Counted from the stretch's first letter, positions 32,825-43,915 are shown. The stretch is 64,000 bases of DNA from Agapetus fuscipes (GCA_951799405.1 OX637342.1:6696001-6760000); one strand, 5' to 3'. Notes: generated by a model from the sequence alone, not told the origin. Program-made: numbers and translations.

Positions 32825-34470
32825 TTATCCATATGAAGTGGGTTAGAGGTTTGTACTTGGGGTAAAGTACACAGCAATAACTGAGACCGCAGTTTCTGCA
32901 TACAATCGCAACGCTGACAGATCTAATTCTCAATTCCAACTGTTAATACAAAGCTCAAATCAAGCAATTCTGTGTGAATTATTGCATCTGCATAAGCTGA
33001 ATTGTTTGAAGGTTGGTATAATCAAAATTTTATTGTTATCAATGTTTTCTTTTGGACATAGTTAAGTTTAAATTTAAAATACTCTTTTAAATGACAATAA
33101 GCTTTGTTTGAATTGTAACATAAGAAAAACATATGATTGATGCAAAATGAGCAATATCGAACTTTGTTGCAATTTAATATTGTTTGATTATGTTTTCTAG
33201 AAAAAATGTTTTTTCTTTCAAGGGAGAAATATCAAAAAGTTGTTTGTCTTTGTACATGTAATCAGAACGTACGCAATATTTTCGATGGTCGAAAAACAGA
33301 AAAGGAAGTGTAGGACAATGTTTTAAATAAACAATTTACATCGCTAAAATATCCTTGCGCTTTAAAACCTACATTTCTGGAAAAACTATACTCATTTTTC
33401 TATCAAACTAACTCTCATTTGTACAATCAAAACCTCATTTACTTAAAGTTTAGATACATTGTCATTTATCGAACACAGATTCAGTTTTAAAGTAGAATCT
33501 ATCAAAAGCAACTTTATCATAGCAAGGCACAAAGATAGATGGACGAAAATATTTATGCCTGTGGTTCTTTGGGTCCATAATATATGGGCTTCCAGCATTT
33601 ATACCTTGATTTCGGTTTCCAGTGGCATCCAGTAACCCAAAGTATCAGCACATTACGTCTATACTCAAGCGACGCGTTTTCTTAAAAATCATAGTGAGTA
33701 AAATAGATCTTCTATTGAGCGTATTGGGTTGTATATAAACGGTGTGGTTGCGTTTTAACGTTATGTTTTACAGGCCTGAAATAAAGAAGACCTTCAAACC
33801 CTTCTGTCACATTTGCATATAAAAGCGGGTCATCCCTCGTATACGCAGAGGGTTGATTTATGTTCGCCGCGATTTGAGGTGAGAATTGTGACTTTTAAAC
33901 ACTGCTCCTTACATCCGAACCGTGATGTGGCGCTCGGCGGGCTTTTGTGAAGGAGACGCGGTAAAAAATGGTGGACGGGACACAATCATAAATCAAAAAG
34001 TGTGCGTGCGATATGATTCTTTATTTGTGTGATGTGTCGTGTATGTGATAGGTCATGGATACAGAAATTCGTGGAATTCAAAATAAAATCGTAGACACTT
34101 TTTTGTCATTATTTTTTTCTTGTTTCGTGGAAGGCAATACAAGAATATTATTTTACTCTAATAAAAAAATATGTGGAGACGATTATTATAATTTATTTTA
34201 TAAATAGATTTAGGATTTTTTAAAGTAAAAAATGGATCAGCTTAGCAGAAGTTAAAGCCTCTGTCTCAGTTGACTCTCACTCAAATTGAAGATATCAACC
34301 AAGGAGGAGCTCTCGTTGAGCATAGCCATTGCCCTCCCTACTGTCATAACCTGAAAAAAACTTTTTAGATCTAAGTTTTATTTTAAAAAACAAGGTAGAT
34401 TTAAATAGCTCATGTATGGCGTCCATTAATATAAAAAAGTAACTTAATTGAATCATACTTAATAAAAGTG
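32825..34470. other. Spacer, no supported gene
   Basis: About 1.6 kb without a recognisable domain. A moderately GC-rich zone at 33780-33980 contains ATATAAAAGCGGG, which resembles a core promoter. No open frame or splice signal follows that I could support. Confidence 0.45.
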
Positions 34471-34740
34471 TCCGGTCGATAGCTCATTTGGTTGTGCTTG
34501 GATTCCATGCTGAAAGCTCGTATTCGAATCACACTGAGGAGGTCAGAAATGATTTCCCGTTTCGGTGTTTATTTCAAACTCAAAATAAAAAAAAACTGGC
34601 AAGGGACACTCAGCCTTCACAAGAAATGAGTACCGCCCCATTACCTGTAAAATTAAATAGGTACCACATGCAACGTCTTCGAAGAGGTCACGGCAAAAAA
34701 TTACACTATATGTGAAATTTATTTTCGTTTGCGTTTATAA
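34471..34740 (+). mobile_element. SINE family A, complete but with an internal deletion
   Basis: Head CCGGTCGATAGCTCATTTGG and B-box-like TATTCGAATCACACTG are followed by GATTTCCCGTTTCGG and TCAGCCTTCACAAGAAATG. The central GAGCTGGGAAA block is deleted before TTACCTGTAAAATTAAATAG and the 3' end. Confidence 0.85.
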
Positions 34741-35431
34741 TTGCGTTATCTAGGATTATTTATAGTAATACATAATATAAATATAAAAAAAACAACGTTT
34801 TTTTTTCATAATTTTCGAAAAAAGTCTTCGGTTTCTACCCTTCGATTCTATACGACGCGACGACAGAGTTACAATGAAAGGAAAACTAAGGGAACTCCTA
34901 CAGAACTTTATTGTTTACCAACTCCTTAATAATTTTTTTGTGCATTAGTGATTTACCACCAATAAATTTATTTCTCGAATCAAAAACGCCTGAAACAGTT
35001 GAATATTTATTTATCTTCAATATTATTTTCCATTGGCGTACCCATGGGACATCGCATCGCTAGAAGTCAGTAATTCTGTGTTGAGAATACCACGTTTTAA
35101 CTTAATCGAAGCGTTATCCCGAAATGTATGGAAACTTAAACGCTGACTAAAGGCGCTATTTTAATTTACACGCTTTTCAGTGAAACTCTATGGTTGAGTA
35201 AAACTCAGAGTTCTGAACTTGGGGTGCTTGTCTTCGTCGTTTAGTCTGAACTGGTAAAGAAAGAACATTGCATTTTCTTTGTAAGTCCACGACAATATGT
35301 ATTGTTGTTTTGTGCAGAATGTTAGATAAACTAAAGGAAATTGTTGGCTCTGTCAAAAGCACTACTGAAAAATGCTAGCTTTGTCATTTGAGATTAATTG
35401 CTGATTCTACCCAACAAAAGTAGCTTATACC
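34741..35431. other. Spacer with a hairpin-repeat copy
   Basis: Positions 35110-35170 carry AAATGTATGGAAACTTAAAC and GGCGCTATTTTAATTT of the dispersed palindrome. No gene is seen. Confidence 0.45.
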
Positions 35432-36003
35432 TACATAATTATAGTGTAACTTCTTACCGCGTTATCCTCGAAGGGTTTGCATGTAGTGTGTATGCAATGA
35501 AACTAAACAACACATATAATGTAACTTCTTGCCGCGTTATCCCCGAAGGGTTTCGCACCTATTTATTTTTACAGTAAACGGGGCCGGCCTTACGCCGCCA
35601 CTTCAGTTAAAGTGGGGGTTTCCCAGCTCCCAAGGGGGCGGGTTCTCATTTCTTGTGAAGGCTGAGTAAGCCTTGCCGCTATTTTAATTTGGGGTTTGAA
35701 ATTTAAAGATGTAGTTGGATTGTAGTTTGGGTTTGAAATTTTAGGGTGTAGAACCTATTTATTTTCAAATTTAAGGGAGCCGGAGTATGCCTACCACTTT
35801 ACTTGAAGCCAGGGATTCACAGCTCCCGAGGGGACTGGTATTAATTTCTCGTAAAGGCTGAGTTGACCTTGCAAGTAGTTTTGTTTTGGATTTTAAAGAA
35901 ACAAGTTAACGGGAAATTATTTCTGACACCCTGGGGAGGATCAAGACAGCTCTCGGCATGGAATGCAAGCGTTTTACCAGCTGAGCTATCGACTGGTCTC
36001 AAA
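35432..36003 (-). mobile_element. Cluster of three partial SINE family A copies
   Basis: Three same-orientation pieces lie head to tail: a 3' fragment (35432-35500), a body copy (35501-35705) and a copy with the tRNA-like head at 35950-36003 (reverse of TCGATAGCTCAGCTGG). The 3' signature CTTGCCGCGTTAT appears in the first two pieces. Confidence 0.8.
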
Positions 36004-36107
36004 TCAAAGAATCAGTCAAGTTAGGTAGTATGCTTCCCAGAAAAAAAAATGCACCGAATGCTTAGCATGAGTATCTTATACGTTATACGTATTGACAACT
36101 GCTTCGC

Positions 36108-36190
36108 AACTAAGCTACACAAAAAGTGTTATTTCTTGCCGCGTTCTCTCCGCAGGTGGGGTACGTAGCGAGTAAACCTATTTATTTTGT
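36108..36190 (-). mobile_element. SINE family A 3' fragment
   Basis: GCAACTAAGCTACACAAAAAG and TTTCTTGCCGCGTTCTC match the family 3' end. Confidence 0.75.
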
Positions 36191-37199
36191 GAAGTGGGAG
36201 ATATAACTATGATAAATAAGAACACAAATCTCTGTAATATAGATAGATTTAAATTTACCATTCCAAAATTTTCACAATGTTTTTCGTCTCAGAGTTAATT
36301 TGCTAAGTCGGAGACAATCTTTCAACTCATTTCTCCTTCCCAGCGCGACTAAAAAACACGTTTCAGACACAATAAAACTCTGCGCAGTCCAAAATATCCC
36401 AAAGTGCAGTCGGCGACGAGACATTTGGTACACGAGTGCATTTGTATTAGTGCCACCATCACAGCTATTTCGGGACGAACAAGTCGTGATGGTCTACCAG
36501 AGAAGTTCCCAAAATTTTAGCAATCCCCATCTCTCCCAACCTCTCTTTGCCCTCATTGATTGTGACACTGATTTTGGAAATTTTATTGATTTCTCTAGAT
36601 ATTTACTCTATACCGCTTTGTATTCAAAACGGTAGCTTTGTTCTCTGAAAAATGCGCTTGGAATGCAAATATACAAATCTGACTGTGACCTTGAAAAAAA
36701 ACACTCAATATCATTGACTTATAATATCGCCAACTCAAGGGTAAAACTGAATGACCGCTGATTCACTGATTCGTGAAAACGTTGATAAAATATCTTATCG
36801 GGTACAAAATTGTAATAGTAAGTGAACTTATTATAAGGAACTGCTCATAAGGAAGTCTTAAGCTTCATTGATTGTTGAGGCGTTATATTTGTAGTCATTA
36901 ATCTCAGAATATATAAAAAAGGACTTTATTTATAAAGTCATTGGTTTGCTTGCAAAACTGGTTGTGCAAAAAAAAACTCAAAATTAATCGCAAAACTTAG
37001 TTGTATAATATCATCTATACGTAAATTTTGGACGTTTCACCCATATTTGCGATAGACTTCTTGAAAATAATGATGATGTGTATAATGTTGTTATAAGTTA
37101 CATCAGCATCATCATCAAACTGAAAAAAAACCATCGCAGACATAACAAGACGTAAAACGTGATCGGTGTTTGATATAAAATGGATATGCTGTTGATACT
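36191..37199. other. Spacer, no supported gene
   Basis: The 111-codon frame at 36300-36635 has balanced composition but no domain, no upstream signal and no homologous neighbour in the window. I leave it uncalled. Short ATGATGATG/CATCATCATC runs lie near 37065-37110. Confidence 0.4.
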
Positions 37200-37275
37200 C
37201 TGCCATGTTTATTCTGTCCTATCTTCAGATAGATACGGTAAGATCTATCGACGGTTGTCGAGACTTCCACGCCAG
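37200..37275 (+). repeat. Terminus of the 10302-10495 MITE family
   Basis: CTGTCCTATCTTCAGATAG, ATACGGTAAGAT and a GACTTCCACGCC end match the right end of the MITE at 10302-10495. Confidence 0.65.
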
Positions 37276-37726
37276 CTCCGATGGACCACAACAACAGATC
37301 CCGGAAAGAAACTCTCGAGTGACACTATTGTCGTTAACTTTGCCAATGCTCTTTCTAGACAGATACGACGCTTCCTTGTGGGTTCTTCTCTGCCCCACTG
37401 GTTGGGAAGCCAAGGTCTTCCAGGTTCCCTCCTCTACTTCCTCATGGTACACGAGACCCCCAGCCAGGAAACCGACACCCCCCGCGAACCTAATTATATC
37501 TGCTGCTACCGAATCTCAGCTGCCATACAAATATATACATACAACACACCGCAAAGCTCTGTACATCAGACATGGCGCTCACAGAACGAAAATATAAACA
37601 TGAAATATATATTTTTTGTATTTGTGATGTTTTCGGGGGTAACTATCATGTATTAAGTCTACAGGTTGTATATTAACTACTCCAAAATGAGAATTACACT
37701 GTCTTGATATTTTTAAATGATATATC
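37276..37726. other. GC-richer block of unknown origin
   Basis: Positions 37276-37570 are clearly GC-richer than their surroundings and open in three frames: plus strand 37180-37656 and 37205-37597, and minus strand 37225-37452. None shows a domain I recognise. Because it abuts a MITE terminus it may be the interior of a larger transposon. Exon status cannot be excluded. Confidence 0.35.
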
Positions 37727-37952
37727 CCTTAGCTTATAGTGTGGTATGAGGCTGACCATTCACGCAAAAGTTCCCCTTGTTTGTTGACATTCTCCCTCGG
37801 GAAGTTCGACGAAAGTTGCAGGGATTATGTTCAGTTGAGGTTTGGATATTAATTTGTAAGTAAACATGCAGCATTTGTAAGCGTAAACTAACCCCTGTCT
37901 GCTTGTAGGCATTTTAAATGTTAATAGTACACCTTTTCAACTAAGATAAGAT
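37727..37952 (+). mobile_element. Diverged TTAGA-tail repeat copy
   Basis: Keeps GTGGTATGAGGCTGACCA, GTTGCAGGGATTATGTTC, ACATGCAGCATTTGTAAGCG and a final AACTAAGATAAGATT. Confidence 0.7.
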
Positions 37953-38020
37953 TAAATAAGTTAACGAAATTTTAAGGTTAATTATACTTTTCGGTTATTA
38001 GACAAACCGTTATGGAAGAA

Positions 38021-38056
38021 CTTACAATATTATTCTCGACGTTTCGTTGGCGTCAT
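38021..38056 (-). other. Weak hammerhead-like motif
   Basis: The minus strand reads CTGAAGA, then about 19 bases, then GAAACGTCG. The intervening stem is only about 3 bp by eye. It may be another Penelope-like remnant. Confidence 0.3.
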
Positions 38057-38472
38057 ACTGCACGTCTTCAGAAGGCACAGGATGAGCAGATAGAGTTCTT
38101 CTGCAAAGAAATCAAAAACAAAAGCAAAGAAAAACGAAATTTTTCTGCACGAGTAGAGTTTAATATCTGGAGTGCTTTCTTATTTGCATTTTAATCCTTA
38201 TACCAATACCGTCAAGGTAAAACTGAATAAGTGACATATTAAGCTAGCCTGGGTTTCTCGTATAAATGCACCTTTTTCCCACTGTCCATGAGAGAAAACA
38301 CAAAAGTGAAACAATCCTGAAGCTTAGGACTTTTTCATGAGCAAATCCTTATAATTAGTTCACCTACTATAAAAAGTTACACACAACAAAATGTTTAATC
38401 CACGTTTTCTAAAATTAATAAATCAGCACTCATTCAATTTTACCTTTAAGATGGCGATACATTTAATTATTA

Positions 38473-38570
38473 ATGAAATCAAGAAGAGTCCAGTGGGCCG
38501 GACATGTACCACGTGCAGAGGACTCCAGGATCATCAGAACTGTCTTGAATGGAGCCCCCTCAGGCGTTAG
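38473..38570 (+). pseudogene. LINE C-terminal fragment, left part
   Basis: Encodes RRVQWAGHVPRAEDSR and VLNGAPSGVRP, the well-known WAGHVxRM-type C-terminal region of several LINE clades. It is cut at about 38570 by another LINE fragment and resumes at 39061 with GRPRMRWADNV, the expected continuation. Confidence 0.75.
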
Positions 38571-39060
38571 ACCGCTTGATCGGCTGCAAATGGCTTTCAA
38601 TGCTGCTGCCAGGGCAATTTTTCGACAGGGAAAGAGCTGTCATATTTCGCCACTGCTGAGAGAACTGCACTGGCTGAGGGTCCGAGAGAGGGTGGAATTT
38701 AAGTTGTGTCTCACTGTGCATAGGGCCCTGAACGGCACTGCACCCCCATGTCTCGCTGAGCTATGCTCTGTCGATGGGACTTCAAAAAGACCACTACGCT
38801 CTGCCCTTACTGCTGTCAACAAGGTTATAGTGCCCAATAGAGCAAACACATCAAACTTTGCAGACAGAAGCTTTGCGGTGGCCGGGCCGGTGGCCTGGAA
38901 CAATTTACCCATCGGCGTTCGCGCAAACCAGCCTACCACCACCTTCAGAAAGGAACTGAAGACACTACTTTTCTCGAGAAGCCATGGCGCCCTTGAGATG
39001 GTCCTGGACCATTAAATGGCGCCACAGGAAAGAAATCATCCATCATCATCATCATCATCA
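38571..39060 (+). pseudogene. CR1/L2-like LINE 3' end inserted in another LINE
   Basis: Encodes the end of a reverse transcriptase polyprotein: LHWLRVRERVEFKLCLTVHR, ALNGTAPPCLAEL, FADRSFAVAGPVAWNNLP and FRKELKTLLFSR, ending LDH at the stop (39013-39015). A short 3' UTR (TGGCGCCACAGGAAAG) and a (CAT)n tail at 39035-39062 follow. The catalytic domain is absent. The open 180-codon frame from 38473 is a chance fusion of host LINE and insert. Tails of the same family lie at 42689-42735 and 56237-56330. Confidence 0.85.
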
Positions 39061-39225
39061 TCGGACGTCCCAGGATGCGGTGGGCAGACAACGTTGAAGC
39101 CGACGCCGAAGTTCTGGGAGTGAGGGGACCATGAAGGGAACAACACAAGACAAAGAATCCTGGAGGATTGTGGTGCGGGAGGCCCTGAGCCTTCAAGGCT
39201 TACGAGCCGAAGAAAGTAAGTAGGT
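39061..39225 (+). pseudogene. LINE C-terminal fragment, right part
   Basis: GRPRMRWADNVEADAEVLGV reads directly on from the piece ending at 38570. After a frameshift, TTQDKESWRIVVREALSLQG follows, the usual (A)QDRxxWRxxVxEA end. It ends in GAAGAAAGTAAG. Confidence 0.72.
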
Positions 39226-39723
39226 AAAGTATACACTTAAAAATCTAATATCAGTAATTGACACAGGTATAATCTACAATAATTTAATAACCAAAACTTG
39301 TATCAGTAATTTCATTTCTGTGTCCGCATTTGTATCTAGATCCGGAATTTCGTATCCATGAAATCTCTGGTACAAATGCATACTAGTATATCCCTAGAAC
39401 TGCATGTAGGTACAATAGGCATGTCACATGTGGCGAAAGCAACATCACAATTGTACCAACATGCTGTGTGGTTAAAAATATTTTACCTTAAAAGGGTTTA
39501 CATGACACGTGTGATGTTTATACGTTGATGGATATATGAATATCTATAAGCTTTTAGTTCTATAAAATAATATATCTAGGCGTTTTACTTATTCAAAAGT
39601 GGCAATCTATGATTTTCTTTCAAAAAATATATAAATGATAAAATTCCTGTGTTTCCATATACTTAGCTCATTTTCAAAAACAAAATCAAGATTATTGCCT
39701 CTTATTCTCTAATGCTACTAAGA
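39226..39723. other. Spacer, nothing recognised
   Basis: AT-rich with no long frame and no repeat match. Confidence 0.5.
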
Positions 39724-40014
39724 TACATATTTAGTAAAACTTCCAACCGCGTTTCCGCCAAAGGAATCGCATGTAGCGATCGAAAAGTATTTTTTTTTTA
39801 CAGTTAATGCTGTCAACCTTACGTCAACCACTTCAGTTGAAGGGGGGGATTCAGGGCTCTCGAGGGGGCTGATAATGATTTCTTGTGAATGCTGAGCAAG
39901 CCTTGGGTATTTTATTTTAGGAAATCATTTCTGACACCCTTGGTGGGATTCGAACCCTACTTCTCGGCACGGGATGTAAGCACTCTATCAACTGAGCTAT
40001 CGACCGGACTCTCT
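39724..40014 (-). mobile_element. SINE family A, near full-length
   Basis: The head at 39955-40014 is the reverse of CGGTCGATAGCTCAGTTGAT with B box GGTTCGAATCCC. The body contains CACTTCAGTTGAAGG and TTTCTTGTGAATGC. The B box is intact, so polymerase III recognition is conceivable. Confidence 0.88.
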
Positions 40015-40734
40015 GATGTATGTAACGGAAACATATCGTGTATAATCAGCCGCCAAAATTAATCTTTTCATTCTGAATAAACCATGACACGTGGATCATA
40101 AATTAATTTAAGGTTTCTCTTTAATCCAGTTTTTTTTTTAGAATAGGTATTTAAGTATGTTTTTCCATTCAATTTAACGTAGTATTATTCCCTTTTATTA
40201 CAGCTATTTAAGGCTATTTTCAATCAAAATTTCGATCCATTTTAACTATTCAATAAAAAAGAGCTAACTTGAATCGTTCAGTACCTTATAAGTGTACAAC
40301 ATTAAGTTTAAAAATCATCATAGCGTTTCAACAAAAAAATGTATGTAACGTAAAACAGCACCCCTAGTAAACGTTTTAGACTCCATACAGTTTATGTTGA
40401 ACGGGGTTGTATAATATTTGGTGTTACCCAAGTAGATAAACCTAATGCTTTTACCCAGAGTACGAAATATTATGGAAACTCCCCTTGCTTACGTGAGTAA
40501 AAATGTACGAAAGGTACAACAGCACTCCTAGTGTGTGCTTTAGTTTCCATACGGTTATTCGATAAACGCGATCTAAGAAAGGTCATTTTTATACTCAAAG
40601 TGCTTAACTCAAGTATATTTTTCCAAATACATACAGAAACTAAACGCTCAATAGAGGTGGTATTTGGGTTTCAATACATTTTGATTTGGTTTAGCCTGGA
40701 ATAACGTTTTATATTTACAGTATTGAAGCAATAT
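40015..40734. repeat. Spacer containing three dispersed hairpin repeats
   Basis: Copies at about 40340-40400, 40495-40560 and 40620-40690 each contain AAAATGTAYGNAA, an AAACAGCAC(CC)TAGT centre, and TTTAGNNTCCATAC. Each unit is close to its own reverse complement. There is no gene. Confidence 0.6.
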
Positions 40735-41147
40735 GGTTCCATGTTAGAACGACACAGTGACAATAAGGCACATGTTAGAACGACAAAATGGCAGTACATC
40801 ACATGACAAAACATCACTATGACAAAAAATCACAAGAGATGTGAGGTACGAGGTAGTCCCGCGATAATCTTTAAGTCAAGGACTTATCATAGGCAAAATA
40901 AATGTTTGTGTTGTTCGTGATGTTTTTTAATGTGTCGTTTATGGTATCTTCTGTTTTAGGTATGTGATATTCTGTCCATGTATCGTTTTGTCAGAATGAT
41001 GTGTTTTGTGTTGTTTTGTTATAATGATGTTTTGTCTTGTCATTTACAGCTTAGATTCTAGATTATAAATGTACTGTCATTGTGTTTTTCTGTCATGTGT
41101 CGTTACGTCATGTGTCGTTTTGTCACTGTGCCGTTCTAACTATCATC
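40735..41147. mobile_element. Foldback DNA element with 10-bp target duplication, MULE-like
   Basis: Inverted ends GTTAGAACGACACAGTGACA (left) and the complement of TGTCACTGTGCCGTTCTAAC (right) continue into degenerate GACAAAACATCAC and GTGTCGTTTTGTCA sub-repeats. GAAGCAATAT occurs on both outer sides (40725-40734, 41148-41157). Duplications of 9-10 bp are typical of Mutator-like elements. No transposase is present. Confidence 0.7.
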
Positions 41148-41157
41148 GAAGCAATAT

Positions 41158-41604
41158 TTAGTAGTAGCTTTGAAAGTTGGGTAAGTGAATCTTAAAGTAA
41201 AGGCGAAGACCAACTAATGGCAACTCTTTTCATTTCCATCACGGCGATGGCAACGCAGGCAGGATCAATTTATTTAATGGCCTAAAAGGAAAAGCCATTT
41301 TGAAGCTTTATAGGCTCCTTTCATTGTGATATCCTGTATCACCTTAATAGAATTGTATTTCACGTCTAACGGCCGGTAATAAAGCATAAACATAATATTC
41401 CAAGGGCTACTTAATTTCTACCATTGTGTACTCGGATGAGAAATGATTGCTGCCGTTATTTCAATTCGTTTTGCTTTCATGTTATACGAGTATACATACT
41501 TTGATCTTCAAATAAAAGGTTGCCCTGATAATTGTTTGAAAGGTTGTTACAAAAACTCTAACTAAAATATTGCTATTATATACCTACAACTTTTTTAAGT
41601 CGGT
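41158..41604. other. Spacer, nothing recognised
   Basis: No open frame of note and no repeat match. Confidence 0.45.
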
Positions 41605-41820
41605 GTTATGGCCAAAGAGTCAAGTCGCTATTCGTGACTAGCGTATTTGGAACAGAATAACGCTGATTCGAATCGCGTCTGACCCATTTGACCATAACTT
41701 CGATCTTGGTCCAACAGATGCTATTGCATGCACACAATCTTCTGCGTTCGCATGAAGACAACTGGCCTGGCAAAATAGGTTGGTGAATTGCATTTCTCTT
41801 CACAAATCTATTTAAAAAAA
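41605..41820 (+). mobile_element. SINE family C
   Basis: The head GGCCAAAGAGTCAAGTCGC and the B-box-like region GATTCGAATCGCGTC are followed by GACCATAACTTCGATC, GGCCTGGCAAAATAGGTTGG and TTCACAAATCTATTTA. The minus-strand 95-codon frame over it is a shadow. Confidence 0.78.
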
Positions 41821-42333
41821 AGTTTCTACGGTTGTTTGTATGTCGCTGGTATGGTATGGATACATAATTGTTTGAGGTACATTCTCCATACATATAAAAC
41901 TAAGTCACAAGTAAGTTCCCGCAGAAAAACGCAGCATGTAAAATAAATTAACACGATTTTAATATTTTTACTCTAGTTTATTATTGAAATGAGGATAGGG
42001 TTTGCTTTGGCAAAAGTGACCTAAGTTTTTACAGCAAATAAGATCAATAACTATTTAAAAGCAAGCACTTTGATGAGGCTAATTAAATGCCTTACATGAA
42101 GTTACCCCAACTTACTCATGTGTGTGGTGCAACGTTGCATGCTTGAAGCTGCCCTCACCATATGTCAGTTTCCGTTGTACGCGCGTCTGGCCTTATTAGC
42201 GTCCCCCTCGCACCAAGCAAGAATGAGAGCGATGGAAGACTTGAGGGTGTGTGAGTGGGGGGAGGCGGCAAATGTCACACCTTTTTACTTCCGCCGAGGC
42301 ATTGCAGTAACTAATTCATGAAAAAATATCATC
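41821..42333. other. Spacer, no supported gene
   Basis: A 67-codon frame at 42118-42321 is moderately GC-rich (residues such as CQFPLYARLALLASP) but has no domain, splice signal or neighbour to support it. Confidence 0.4.
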
Positions 42334-42648
42334 ACTAAGCTACACATATAGTGCAACTTCTTGCCGCATTAATCCTGAAAGGTTTGCATGTGGCGAGTGG
42401 AATCTATTTATTTTATATGTAAGGGACCGGCCTTACGCTAACCACTTCATTTGAAGTGTTGGTTTCCCAACTCCCGTGGCGGCTGGTACTCATTTCTTGG
42501 GAAGACTGAGTAACCTTGCCGGTATTTTGTTTTGGGGTTTGAAATAAACACAGAAACGGGATATCATTTCTGACAACCTCGGTGGAATTTGAGCCCGAGC
42601 TCACGGCATGGAATGCAAGCACTCTACCAACTGAGCTATCGACCCACT
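42334..42648 (-). mobile_element. SINE family A, full-length
   Basis: All parts are present on the minus strand: head GGTCGATAGCTCAGTTGGTA at 42627-42648, the GAGAGTGCTTGC-type segment, body with GTTTCGGTGTTTATTTC-like sequence, the GGGAGTTGGGAAACC block and the 3' end GTGTAGCTTAGT. It is the best reference copy of family A in the window. Confidence 0.9.
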
Positions 42649-42688
42649 ACATGAAAAATAGAGAACTCACCAAGTGATGATGGTATGA

Positions 42689-42735
42689 GATGGCGCCCTT
42701 GAGATGGTCCTGGACCATTAAATGGAATCATCCAA
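42689..42735 (+). mobile_element. Tail fragment of the CR1/L2-like LINE
   Basis: GATGGCGCCCTTGAGATGG and GTCCTGGACCATTAAATGG match 38988-39020 at the coding end of that LINE. Confidence 0.8.
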
Positions 42736-43150
42736 CATCAATCAATATGACCTTTCTCGTATTATCTCTAGTTCACACGATCAGTTTTCGGTCCGGATCA
42801 AGTTGCGCAATAAATGATATTGCCAGACAAACCGTGTGAAAAGTTTCATGCATCCCCATATATACTCGTTTGCTCGAAATAACTAAGATTCTTCTTTGCC
42901 CTCGTAGGCTGCATCCGAAGCGGATTCCAAGTAATTATTTATACGTATTTTATTATTTTTTTATGCTGATTCAGGGAAAATTCCACAAGGACAGTCACCA
43001 ATGTAAGCAATTATTTTCAATAACAACAACCCATTTTCTTTTATTGAATGCTATGGTATTTTTCTATCATAATTTCTTAGAGGCACACAAAAAAATTACA
43101 CCGCTAGAAATTAAATTACATCTGTGTCTTATGGGTTCTTCCGATTTACC
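42736..43150. other. Spacer, no supported gene
   Basis: The 121-codon frame at 42870-43235 runs into the hAT MITE and has no domain, so I do not call it. Confidence 0.45.
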
Positions 43151-43158
43151 ATTTAAAT

Positions 43159-43534
43159 CAGCGGTTTTCAAACTGATGGGCGCGCCTATAGCCAGGGGAG
43201 GCGCCAAAAATGTGTCTATAGTAGTGTTAGTGTGAAAATTAAGAAATTCAACATAGAAAGGGAGGCGTGAAAAAAAAAACCAAAACATACAAAGGGAGGC
43301 GCGAAAAAAAATATTTTAAGGCAGGCGTAGTCGTATATTTCCTCGTGGAGTTGGGCGCCCACAGTTGCGTTGGCGTGACGATGTTCAGAGAAGTGCAGGA
43401 CTTGCCTGGATGCGGATCGCTCAGGATAGAAACGAATGGAAAATGCGAGAGGAGGCCTACGTCCAGGAGTGGACGATCAATACAGGCTGAAGAAGAAGAA
43501 GAAGAAGTAGTCGTATAATGTTTGGAAACCGCTG
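43159..43534. mobile_element. hAT MITE carrying an RTE insertion
   Basis: Ends CAGCGGTTTTCAAACTG and GTTTGGAAACCGCTG are inverted repeats of hAT type. They are flanked by an exact 8-bp duplication ATTTAAAT (43151-43158, 43535-43542). GGAGGCGCGAAAAA-type motifs repeat inside. A LINE fragment interrupts it at 43338-43506. Confidence 0.92.
43338..43506 (+). pseudogene. RTE-clade LINE 3' end inside the hAT MITE
   Basis: The frame reads LRWRDDVQRSAGLAWMRIAQ and then DRNEWKMREEAYVQEWTINT before the stop, the canonical RTE C-terminus. It is followed by a (GAA)n tail. It is flanked by GTAGTCGTATA on both sides (43327-43337, 43507-43517), an 11-bp target duplication. Only the last 45 or so codons remain. 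Confidence 0.9.
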
Positions 43535-43547
43535 ATTTAAATGCAAA

Positions 43548-43632
43548 CGAGTAAGAGGTAGACACTCTTCCACCACCTCCCACCCAGTTCATACAACTCA
43601 TGCGGAGTTGCTTCACTCGGTGAACAACATTA
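43548..43632 (-). repeat. Dispersed repeat matching 23905-23990
   Basis: The minus strand reads GAGTGAAGCAACTCCGCATG and GAGTTGTATGAACTGGGTGG, like 23905-23990. Confidence 0.7.
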
Positions 43633-43744
43633 CAATTTTTTTTTTAAGTCACTGAAGGCCTTCCCGATGAAGTTAATCAGCTAGTGTAACTCTATTCGTG
43701 TCAAATAAAAGAAAGTCCTCCAGATCAGAGGCTATTGCATGACT

Positions 43745-43915
43745 CTAAGGAACCCCCCCCCCCCTCCCCAGAATTTCAATGTTACTGAAGCCAAGGAAGG
43801 GATCGAGAGCTTCAAGAAAGGAATAAAGACCCATTTCTTCACCGCCGCGTCAAGTACAGTGACAGTAGTCACGAAACGGCGCTATAAAATCATCATCATC
43901 ATCATCAACAATGTG
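43745..43915 (+). pseudogene. CR1/L2-like LINE 3' fragment
   Basis: The frame contains ESFKKGIKTHFFTAASS, the FKxxLKTHFF-type end of CR1/L2-related LINEs, followed by a (CAT)n run at 43890-43908. A C-run at 43751-43762 has probably shifted the upstream frame. Confidence 0.65.

Noticed and set aside
34471..34550. Possible tRNA gene
   Set aside because: The tRNA-like sequence is the head of SINE family A, present many times with the same downstream body.
36300..36635. 111-codon open frame
   Set aside because: No recognisable domain and no splice or promoter context; open by chance as far as I can tell.
42870..43235. 121-codon open frame
   Set aside because: It crosses the boundary of a hAT MITE and has no domain.
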